A DNA stretch of 64,000 nt from Pagrus major. Its lineage: Eukaryota; Chordata; Actinopteri; Spariformes; Sparidae. Positions 19,737 to 31,775 of this stretch are shown one piece after another; position 1 is the first letter of the stretch; each line of letters starts with the position of its first letter. The DNA lies in NCBI RefSeq assembly GCF_040436345.1, contig NC_133230.1, positions 15,820,197-15,884,196 of the forward strand, written 5' to 3'. The notes beneath the pieces are model-generated. The model was not told the origin of the DNA, did not search any database, and saw nothing but the letters and a program-made list of their open reading frames with translations. Both the position numbers and the translations under genes were made by a program.

Positions 19737-20341
19737 GGAAGCCCTAAAGGGCCATGCATTCATACATTTTATTTCCTCCATTTTCCCGTGATAACGAGTT
19801 ATTTCATTTGTTTTCTCGAGATCTCGAGTTATTATCTCGAAATAATAACTGCCGTTTCCCGAGATAAGGGGATAATTTTCTCGAGATCTCGAGATAACGG
19901 AACTTTGTTTTCCCGTGATAACGATATAATTAATTCGAGATCTTGAGAAAACAAAACGATAGTGTAGTATATTAAATCATTGCAGGAAACATCATTCAGT
20001 GTAGCAATGTCAGAGGAGCAGGAGCATATCGATCACCGCGTCACATATATTTTCAATCAAGGCCTGACACAGGCTGAAATAGCATTATGCCTTGCTATTA
20101 CAGATAATATACACATTAGTGTGCGTAATCTAAAAAGACGGTTAGCAAGGCTTCAGCTGTATCGGTGGCGCGATCTCGAGATAACAGTCATTATCTTGAG
20201 ATCTCGAATTAATTATATCGTTATCTCGGGAAAACAAAGTTTCGTTATCTCGAGATCTCGAGAAAACAAATGAAATTAACTCGTTATCACGGGAAAACGG
20301 AGGAAATAAAATGTATGAATGCATGGCCCTTTAGGGCTTCC
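19737..20341. mobile_element. Long-inverted-repeat DNA element built from CTCGAGATCTCGAG palindromes
   Basis: The two ends are a long, nearly perfect inverted repeat. It starts GGAAGCCCTAAAGGGCCATG at 19737 and is mirrored by CATGGCCCTTTAGGGCTTCC ending at 20341. Left arm about 19737-19950, right arm about 20191-20341. The arms carry the 14-bp palindrome CTCGAGATCTCGAG at 19815, 19880 and 20249, plus many CGAGATAACG-type repeats. The interior encodes a helix-turn-helix-like frame (separate entry). ATAGAAAA occurs at 19725-19732 and 20342-20349, a possible 8-bp target duplication, although four bases separate the left copy from the arm. This is a DNA-transposon layout. At 605 bp it is too short to encode a complete transposase. 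Confidence 0.85.
20007..20273 (+). CDS. Helix-turn-helix remnant of a transposase/integrase-like protein inside the inverted-repeat element
   Basis: The frame starts at ATG 20007 and runs 88 codons. Only the first 54 residues come from unique interior sequence; the rest is translation of the right inverted arm and is probably meaningless. The unique part contains FNQGLTQAEIALCLAIT and ISVRNLKRRLARL, a pattern of two helices, a turn and a basic recognition helix. From memory it resembles the N-terminal part of fish and invertebrate transposon-derived proteins in which such a domain precedes a DDE integrase core. No catalytic core is present. It could be a decayed piece, or a small DNA-binding product that still recognises the arms. 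Whether it is expressed is unknown. Confidence 0.5.
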   Translation: MSEEQEHIDHRVTYIFNQGLTQAEIALCLAITDNIHISVRNLKRRLARLQLYRWRDLEITVIILRSRINYIVISGKQSFVISRSRENK

Positions 20342-20897
20342 ATAGAAAAGACATACATACATGCATACTTTTTATTTTGGTCAAAACGGCCATTTTGTTG
20401 TGCATATTTGGACATTTGTGGACACAAGATAGCTATACAATTGTTCTTTTTTACACTTTATTGGGATAGTTCATTTTATCAATTTAATACAAGGAGAACG
20501 GGAAACAGTTTTTCACCATAAAGGCTGTATTCCACACAATAAACAACAGAAATAAATAATAATAATAAAAAAACAAAAAATACAGTAAATTAATAAAATT
20601 GCACAATAAATAAAACGTAAGGACAGCAAGTAATAAAGAAAGTATAATATATGAGAATTTTTTTTTTTAAATATCTGAATTATTTATGATTTGGGAGTAA
20701 ATAGACGTCAAATATGTTTTAAAATCGGTATCTTAGGAAAATATAAAATTAGAATAATTGTTTTAGCCATGCCATTTCGTGGATATAATATTTTGCCAAC
20801 ATATTAATCAAGTTAATTTGAATCTGCCGTCGATATATAGAAGTTATCCCGGTAGAGGGACTTCGGCGGAGGCAGCAGGGTGGAGTCTGGACCTCAC

Positions 20898-20910
20898 CAA
20901 CATGGCGGCC
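20898..20910 (+). promoter_or_regulatory. YY1-type motif upstream of rps27
   Basis: CAACATGGCGGCC matches the YY1 core AANATGGCGGC, common close to ribosomal protein gene starts. A second similar site, CAAGATGGCCGC, lies in intron 1 at about 21223-21234. Confidence 0.55.
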
Positions 20911-20970
20911 ACGTCCTGTTAAATACGTCACGTCCGGCTCGTGCTCAAAGGAACAACCGATATGAACCCC

Positions 20971-20996
20971 TCGCTTCCGGTAATGCCTCCTTTTCG
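20971..20996 (+). promoter_or_regulatory. rps27 core promoter: ETS-type site and 5'-TOP start
   Basis: TCGCTTCCGGTA (ETS/GABP type) is followed by the pyrimidine tract CCTCCTTTTC at about 20987-20996, which suits transcription starting at a C as in 5'-terminal oligopyrimidine mRNAs. The inferred leader of roughly 25-30 bases reaches the ATG at 21020. TOP leaders place translation under mTOR/LARP1 control in vertebrates. Confidence 0.6.
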
Positions 20997-21019
20997 GCAG
21001 CGGCTATTTCCTCGCCAAC

Positions 21020-23245
<2,226 letters not shown>

Positions 23246-23445
23246 CTGCTCTCCCTGGAGCTGAAGGGGAGAGGAGGGGATGGACCGGTTGATATCAGCG
23301 TCTTCTGCCTCCCGAGACGGCGGCAGACCCAGCGGTCTGATCTGAGACGAGACCTGAAGACAGTCTGGACAGCAGATGGATTTCCACTGTTCATGTCAGC
23401 AGATCAGTTGTTGCTGTAACTCCACCCTCCAACCCTGTCTCTCTT

Positions 23446-23451
23446 AATAAA
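23446..23451 (+). promoter_or_regulatory. rps27 poly(A) signal
   Basis: AATAAA follows a GC-balanced 3' UTR of about 200 bases after the rps27 stop, at a normal distance for a short, abundant mRNA. Confidence 0.7.
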
Positions 23452-23972
23452 ATATTGTTTTGGCTAAAGGAATGGTTTCTGTGTGGTTGTTTCCTGTTGT
23501 TTAAAGAAACGGTTTTCTTAAACAAAACATTCAATACAAAGGTAGAAGTCTTATAATTTTTTATTAGAAAGTACTACATAATGAGAAAAGTGCAGTGTTT
23601 AGAGGTAAAGCAACTTAATGACATGGGAGTGATAACAGTCCTCCAAAACTGGTTTATCTTTTGGTTCAGTTGATGTATTGATAAGGGCTGTGACTAACAA
23701 TTATCAGTTAATTCATTTTCCTTTTTTTTTTATCAGTTGGTCTAAAACATCAGAAAAATATCCTTTCTACATTTTGGTATTTCTGCTACACAGAATTCTT
23801 ACTACTTACATTTAATACAATTTTACATACTTCAGTACAGCCTTCCACTTAACACCCATCTGTCCAACTCTAAGAAAAGTCCCAACGTCATTTTTTTTTT
23901 TTTTAGCGTTATAGGCCAATAACTCCTTCCATAGCACTTGAGAAGCTTTTATTTCCCCCTCTGTCAGCCTCT

Positions 23973-26900
23973 CTACCTGTCCACATTTGAACTAGCAGCC
24001 TCCGTCTTCACCTCCCTCTCCCTGAGCAGGTGGCGGATGGAGGAGTTCTGCGTGGACAGGGTGTTGGACAGGAGTGGCATCAGGCTCCTGAAGCCCTCCC
24101 GCAGCTCCTCCACATGCTTCTCCAGGCTGTGGATGTGTGTGTCCAGCTCCCCCCTGCAGCCCTGCACCTCCGACAGCACGTCATACATCAGGTTCTGCAT
24201 CTGGATGACGTTGATGTCCGCGTCAGTGCATGTGGGTCCACATAGATGAGAGAAAGCAAAAGAAAACGCATCAGGGCATATCAGATGCTACTTTGTTGAG
24301 GTTTTCAGTGGATGTGATTTTTAAAATGATGCCTTTACTTGCCTCTCTCACCTTGCAGAGGTCTACAAGTGTGTTGCCTTGATCTGCAAGGATCCTCTTC
24401 TCCATCTTCACTCGCCGCAGCCTGGAGACAAATTTATTAAGTTGTGAGGAAAAATTTAAAGGGTCAGTTGAACCACATTACCAAAAAACACAACACACTA
24501 AACAATTTATTTTATTGAGATTTTGGTTGGGTGAAAATAGTTCCAATACAAAACTGCTGACAGTGAAGTTTTGGGGAAACTCGGAAAACGCTTAAATTTA
24601 AATTCTCAAATGCCATTTTTCAATTTTTGTAAAACAATCTACTTTACAATCATCTCTCTTGTATTGACGATAGTGTTTAGGTACTGTAAGCCTACAGTAT
24701 GTAGCTGTTGCTAAGCAGTGGCCACAAGAAACACTGATGAGTGCTGCAATGTAGAGCTAACATTAGCCATCATATGCTACTGGTCATACCAGACCAATGC
24801 TGAGTCCCAAATCTGATTCTAAAAAAAGTATGTTTAAATCATTCAGTATGCAGACGAGGTACAGTCACGTTTTGACAGTGCTGTTGATTTACACCATTCT
24901 CCTACAATAAACTGCAAAAAGGAATCAGAGGGACTACTAACAGCTTGAACAAAAAATACATTGATGGCTAAACAGTTCAAAACTAGAATTACTGCCTTGC
25001 GGTTGTATGCCTACGTGCACCTGTCAAGTTTCTGTTTAAGTTGAGCTATGGGCGTTGAATAATGGCCAGAACAATGAATGTCACAATGAAGTTGACCTCA
25101 GTGAAGCTGATTTAATTTTCCGTCCCTTCTGTGTGTTTTATTGAGTGTACTTCAGTGTGATCATTATTGTTTTCCTTCACTGCTGGCTATAAAACAAATA
25201 ACTCCGAGGGAATAACTAAGTTTACCATGACCTTTTCGATATAAAATGTCATAACTTCATCATTTTATCCCATTAGATATTTCTGTAAAGTTTGCTGTAA
25301 TTATCATATGAATTGTTAAGTAATGGCCAATAATGTATTTTGTGAGGTGACCTTGACCTATGACCACTAAAATGTAATCACTTTGCCCTTGAGTCCAAGT
25401 GGATGTTTGTGCCAAATTTGAAGATATTCCCTCACGGTGTTCTTGAGAAATCGCTCTCACAAGAATGGCACAACCCGAACCTGAAAACATAATGCCTCCT
25501 GCCATGGATAGTGCCGGCACAGAGGCATACTGGGCTGGTGTTTAATAACAGCGAGCCAACAGTAGGTAGATGTTGCTAAGTAGTGCTCCACAAGGAACAA
25601 TGGATCTAACATTAAAGTTTTGAATGTGCTGTTTGTTGACGCTATTCTCCCACAATGCATTACAAAAAGGAAATGGAGGGACTACTAACAGCTGGAAAAA
25701 AATGTAATAAACACAAACACAAAAGAAAACACTTTTGTTAGTAGCTAGTGATTAAAACATTTTCTGTTTTTGATTAAAAACTTTGCAAATAGAATAATAA
25801 AATTAATCAGATATTCAAGACTGGCATCATCTGAATTTTCACGTTTTTTTTCAGGCTTTCCTTGGTAACCTTTGACCAGCCAAAAATTTGACAGGGGAAC
25901 AGACCTAAAACCTCGTAAACTTACTGGTAATGCACCCCTCAGTGTGGACATTGGGATAGGCCATTGTATCATTTCCTGTTAGTACAGTGGTTATAGTACA
26001 TAGATATTCGTTTATATACCAACTGCTAAGAAAAGTGTACTATGAGGATTAGTATGTAGTACGCACTGTATAGAATTGGCATGTAGTATGGATTTTGGGC
26101 CCAGCATCAGCAAGGCTGTAGCAGCCCTGAGTGTACTGACCTGAGCAGCTGCGTGTTTATTACTTATGAGTTCGACTTTTCTTTTGTTAATGAAGGAATG
26201 TGTTACTTGTTCTTTTAGAGATTATGTAGTCTCACTTAACCTTTTAGTTGCAAAAAATCAGGACATGAATCAATCTGTTTGGCTACATACTAGGTATCAT
26301 GTGTGGTTTGGGTGAACTGACTCTTTAAAGGCACTGGTCATTAAATATCATGAATATATGCCCCGTATTTTGTTTTCGCTTCAGATTATTGGACAAAACA
26401 TTATTTCAAAATACAAAAATGTAGTTGATTTGTGTTGAAATTGGGTGTTAGGTTAGGCAATAATGTTTGGACGGATCATTCAAAGCCACAAATCCTTTAG
26501 AAAACACTTTGAAAGAGAAAGGTGAGAAACAAGGAAATAAAGTCAAACCATCTTTATATGAGAGTTAAGTGTCTTACTGGTGGATGGCCAGAAGCAGCTT
26601 CCTCTGGTGCATGCGGACTCTGGTGTGGTCTCTTTCTCTTGACAGCTTAGTGTGTTTGTAGATAAGCCAGGTCTCTCTCAGCACATTTGCCGCGGCAATT
26701 TTTATCTAGTGAAAAGATGTGAGGAGATCACCCAGGAGAGTTATTTTATGTTTATGCAAATAACCTGAAAGGGCTGTTATTTACTGCACATGCTGAATAA
26801 TACCAACATAATGCATATAACACAGTGTACTACAGCCATTTGACCTCATACCTAACTGTCAAACCAATTTATTTCCTAAAGCAAGTGAAAAAAACACATA

Positions 26901-29900
26901 ATTTTGCTGTTTTCCAATACAAATTATCTAGTTTTAGGCGTTTCTAAAAATGAACATCAATATCTTACAACAGGTCAATGAAGAAAACATTACATCAATA
27001 TGTGCTGATTTGTATTAAAGCACAGTGAACTTATTTCATCCCACTTGCACCTTTTAACTTTTCTGATGTTAGTGTCCAAAGGCAAATAAAGATATTGCTT
27101 AAGTGTACACAGAGATCTATGTGTGTGTCTAGTAAAATAAATTGAGAAGTGCAACAAAAATAAAACAAAAAATCATTTTGAGCCTACTTAATTAAGTCTT
27201 ATATGTAAAATAAAAGCCACACTGAGGGACATATTGCTATTCACCCTCTTGGAGATGTGGGAGTCCATCATGAAGTTGTGGACATGTTTCTCTGCTCTGG
27301 TCAGCTCCAGCTTCCTGGCGACCACCGCCACCACCAGGACGGTGCAGCCGGCCCCCTGTAAGAGTCACAAATAGACATGTTTACAGTTAGAATCTGGATT
27401 AATCTGACCATAAGGGGACGTTTAGACCCACTGTCCTACCATTATTCCAGTGAGGAGGCAGATGCTGCGGCCACAGTAGGTGTGAGGCACCACGTCTCCG
27501 TAACCGATGGACAAGAAGGTGACAGAGACCATCCACAAGGCCTCCATGTAGTTGCTACTCAGATCTCTGTAGTTGTGATGTCTGTGGGAAAGAAGAGGGT
27601 TATTACTTTGCTGAGTGCCATTCTAGTATTTTGTCTTTTTCTGGTATTAAATGCTACGTTACTCAACTTAACAGACTGCTGTGGCTGAATAATGAATTTC
27701 TTCTCTACTCTCACATTACTGATGATTCTTTTCCTTACACACTCCTAGTTTACGTTGCATCCAGTCAAGATTAGGTGATCATGCCTTTTTCATCAAGTGT
27801 GAAAACTGTATTTGTCGCTGCAGTAGAAACATTAAAGTAATACTGTGTATTTGCCAATATTTGGCTGATAATTAATATTTTTTACTGTTCAGAGGTAGGC
27901 TGATATATCATCACGTACCTCTCACAAACATGTAAGCCCCACGCTGCCACAATCCAGAGAGAGACACTGAAAATCATCAGCACAGTGCCTGGGTAGGTGG
28001 TCATTAGTGTTTTCCCCACAAACCGGGTGTTGAAGTGTATCTGGAGATCACAAATGAGATGCATTTACGTCACATTTGTGACAGTAGGGGCATACTTAGC
28101 CAGACTATTTAGGATAGCACCTGTCAGATTATGATTATATAATGCAGAGGCGATGAGGGATAAAAACTTGTTCTCAATCTGGCTTGATACATGGATAGCG
28201 GGTTTGGCATTGCAGAGGGGAGACAAAGGTCATTTTTGTCACTCTTAAATAGCATTTATAAGGGAGGGGATTAGCCTGGAGGATATCATCAACTGTGGAA
28301 AGCAAAGCAGAGAAGCAAAGGAGAACTAGCGAGGGACAAAATCAGCATGTGGAAGCACTGGGATTCATGGGAGCGAAACTGTGATAGTCACACCTCAAGA
28401 TTCACACCTCTACAGACCTCTCGGCCCACCTAGACATGAGACATAAACAGATGTGCATGAAATGTTCATAGAGGAAGCCCAGACCAAATCCAAAAGTTAG
28501 ACCCATGAAGGCTGCTGCCCACTGCAAAAGCTTTCAAAATCATATCAAAATTGACAATGCAAAGCATGTGTCATGTGTCATGATCTCATCACAGTACTAT
28601 CCAAAGCCAGACTCTGAGGGGGGCCCAAGGGTGACCTCCCACCTTGTTGAGCGCTCCGATGCTGCGGGACGCGGTGTCTGTGAAGAGGCGGCTGTGCAGC
28701 ATCATGGCACGGCCCAGCAGGTAGAGCCTGAGGAACATGGGCAGGGCCAGGACGATCTCCAGCTCCGTCTCTGACAGGGACAGACGGCTTGTGGTGTGAC
28801 GGAAGGTCTGCTGGAAGTACTGCAGCAGACCCACTGGATAGGGGTGGATGGCCACCGCCGCCAGCTCCAGGGCGACCAGAGCCACACGGTCGGTGGTCAG
28901 GGCAATGCGCCAATCCTCGGCACCGATGTCGTGAACGTACAGCTACCAGAGCGGTGAGAAGAGCAAAAAATTAGCTTCTAACTTGAGGATAAAGGATGAT
29001 TAAATGGGGACGCTGTCGATTTTACATGTAAGATTCTGTTAACTTGAGACTGTAAATGTGGGAAAAAAAGTTTATGGGCTTGAAAAGAGCTTTGCAAAAA
29101 CTGCCTAAATTACGTCAGGAGTCACCACAGTTGGGGCTTAAAAGTTTAAGAAAGAAAGAAAGAAAGAAAGTAAAAAGAGAAAATGAAGTATAGTAAGAGA
29201 GAAATTAACTAGCTTACCATTTACTTCAAGCTAGTGGCTTGAGGCTACTAGCTAGCTGCTACGAATGTCTGAGCTAACGGTCGGCGGTCGACTTGCATTA
29301 TGGGTAAGGTAGGCGCCATGTTGGAAGAAGTCCTACTGCAGTCTGTTTATAGCCTATGTTAGCTTTTTTTACTTCTAGCGAATAAATTTATGCTTCAGAA
29401 ATCACAAAAGTGGTGTTTGAGATTGCAATAAAATGTGTAGGAATAATAAACTTGCGTTAGCTACAGAGCTTATTTTCTGCCAACCGAGGCGATGCTAACT
29501 TCCGGGTTAGCCTACAAGAATACCTCATCGCTACACTACTCTACTTCTTTTCATTTTCATCTCAAAATTAGCATAAAAAGGAACTTCATCAATTTTACAC
29601 ATCATATTTTGTTAACTAGAGACTACAAATGCAAAAACAAAGCTGTATCAAGCATTTGTGGTTTATTAGAGCCGCACAAAGTTTGATGACCTGCCTCAAA
29701 TGACGCCACTTGAGGCACCATTGGTTGGTTATAGGCAGTGATAGAGCATAACTAAGTACATTTACTTAAGTACTGTACTTAGGCTTATGTACAATTTTGA
29801 GGTACTTGTACTTTACTTGAGTATTTACAATGCTGCTGTATACATCTGTTCCAGTGCAATTTGGCGGCAAATATTGTACTTTTACTCCACTACATTTACT

Positions 29901-31775
29901 TGAAAACTTTAGTTACTAGTTACTTGTAGTCAGAGTCAAACTAGTGCATTTTTAAAACATATGCTCTTTTTTTATCATTTCCATTCCATTTTCTGACTTT
30001 CCATTCTTTTAACTGCTTTCTCATTTAAAAAACCAAACACTTTCACCTCTAAACATCCTTCAAATGAAACAGCTTCAGAAGGAAAAACACTCTTTGGTTG
30101 AGTTGAGAAACATCCTTGAAATTCCTTTACATTGACTTTCCAAGAAGAAAAAAGTTAAGGAGGTGATTCCTTCATTGCTAATAATGATATGACATGATAA
30201 TACATTTACGTGGTGGAGAGCCCAAAACGAACCCTGATCATGCTATTATGAAGAGAATAGTTACCTGGACCTCACAGCAGTGGTACGCTATGATGAGGCC
30301 CAGCAGGATGATCGTGGAGAAACTGATGACGGACTTGAGTGCGAGGGAGTAGATGGAGCTCTGTGGGAAACACACACATGCAGAGATAAACACACACACA
30401 CATTGTCAGCTGATGGCTGATGGTCATTACAAAGCTCAATCTATGAAATGGCAGCCAGTGATCCTGATTAACCTTGTAATCTTACGTACATTTAGATAAT
30501 CCATTTGCATGATATAATGATTGTGATCTTATGGGCAGACTGTGCATTTCCCTGCAGCTGCTGGGAGATCAATTCTTAAATACTTACACTCAACAGATTT
30601 TCAAATACAGCCCAGTAATAAAGATTATAACTGTGGGAAATGTATGGTGGACAAGAACAGGAATGAACTTTTTTAATGAGAGTTTCACTGAATATGAAAG
30701 AAAATGATAAATTAAGTGAAAGGTGTGCAATATAGTTACTCAAAATCTGATTTCTCCAGCAGGAAGGCTTTGAAAACAAATGAGTGATGAGTCTCTTTTC
30801 GGAAAAGATAATAACTGGTCTTGTGTAGCATGATTTCTTTAAAACTCCTTTTTTAAGCTCTTGCCAAACTTTTACAGCCAATAATCATGTTCACGTCTCT
30901 CCAAGGATTTCTCAGGGTCTCTTTCTGACCTTGCTGTAGATGCTCCAGGAGAGTTCTGTCTCCATCACCATCATCACCACCCCAAATATCCCCACAGCCA
31001 GGGCACAGTCGTTCAGCCTCTGCCTCCTCAAAAACAGAGCCCTCCTGTGGACCAGCCGCCAGCCGATGTTGTGTGTCTTCCAGTACGTGTCGTCCTTGTC
31101 ATCGTCTTTATCTTTTGGGTTGGGCGGGGGATCTGGACTGGGATGCCCGGCTCCGGGCAGCAGGCCTTTGGCCTGAGACAGGTCCTGGCGATACTGTAAC
31201 GCCTCATTGTGTGGCTGGAGGTCATCATCTTTGCTGGTGATGATGATCTCAGGGAGACTCTGGTGCTCATGCATCTCCAAAGAGACGTTGCCTGACTTGC
31301 GCCGCCCTCTGCCCTCAACATCCTTAATGTCTAAGTGTGACCTGCAGGGGCTCTTAAAGGGGGAACTGCAGGAAGAAATGGGGACGTCAGTGAAAGAGGT
31401 GACTTTCTCCTGGAGTCTGTGAGCTCCTGCATTTCTAGCTTTGCACTGGTGATTACGCTCCCTTTGTGCTTGGTTTTGTCGACTCCCCCCTGACCTTTTC
31501 TCACATTTCTTCTCTTTGCCTTTGTCTCCCCTCCTTTTGGAGTGAGGTGAAGGGGTGACATAAAGGTGGCCATTGTATAAAGGTGTGGTGGCCATGGCCT
31601 GGGTCCTGTCCATCCACACAGTCTGATCAGCTGATGTTTGGATGTTTTGGTGTATCCCACAATGAGGAGAGCACACTTGAGGCTGAGGGATTGTCCTCGG
31701 TGGAAGGAGGGGTCGCTGGTCCTCCACCTCATCTCCATCCACCACTGACAAGTTCATAGAGGGGGAGTGATCCAT
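23973..31775 (-). CDS. kcnn3-like: Small-conductance calcium-activated potassium channel (SK family), kcnn3-like
   Basis: Nine exons on the minus strand, in transcript order: 31775-30930, 30360-30265, 28942-28643, 28040-27919, 27581-27440, 27355-27245, 26705-26578, 24421-24352, 24200-23973 (TAG). They encode about 680 residues. The long hydrophilic N-terminus of about 240 residues precedes [17 protein letters not shown] and S1 ([11 protein letters not shown]). S2 includes [14 protein letters not shown]3-S4 leads to [18 protein letters not shown] and SRSIGALNK. The pore filter is SIGYGDVVP and S6 contains [11 protein letters not shown]. The calmodulin-binding region follows ([36 protein letters not shown]), then a C-terminal coiled coil. 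SK channels open on calcium binding to resident calmodulin and give the after-hyperpolarisation. Neighbouring genes match human 1q21, where KCNN3 lies, but the protein is divergent and the exact paralogue is uncertain. Confidence 0.92.
24422..26577. other. SK channel intron with dispersed repeat (about 25240-25520)
   Basis: Bases about 25240-25520 hold a dispersed repeat with TGACCTTGACCTATGACC, CCTTGAGTCCAAGTGGATGT, TTTGTGCCAAATTTGAAGA and ATAATGCCTCCTGCCATGG. I recognise this phrase set as a common fish repeat. No exon is seen elsewhere in the intron. Confidence 0.5.
28943..30264. other. SK channel intron with several repeats
   Basis: It holds an AAAG tract at about 29149-29170 and a possible inverted-repeat element at about 29210-29520 that includes GCATTATGGGTAAGG and GGCGCCATGTTGG. 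A dispersed repeat at about 29740-29950 is made of GTACTTTACTTGAGTATTT, TTTTACTCCACTACATTTAC and TTAGTTACTAGTTACTTG phrases. The last is an abundant fish repeat type; related pieces lie at about 48670-48800 and, reversed, at about 57080-57240. Confidence 0.6.
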
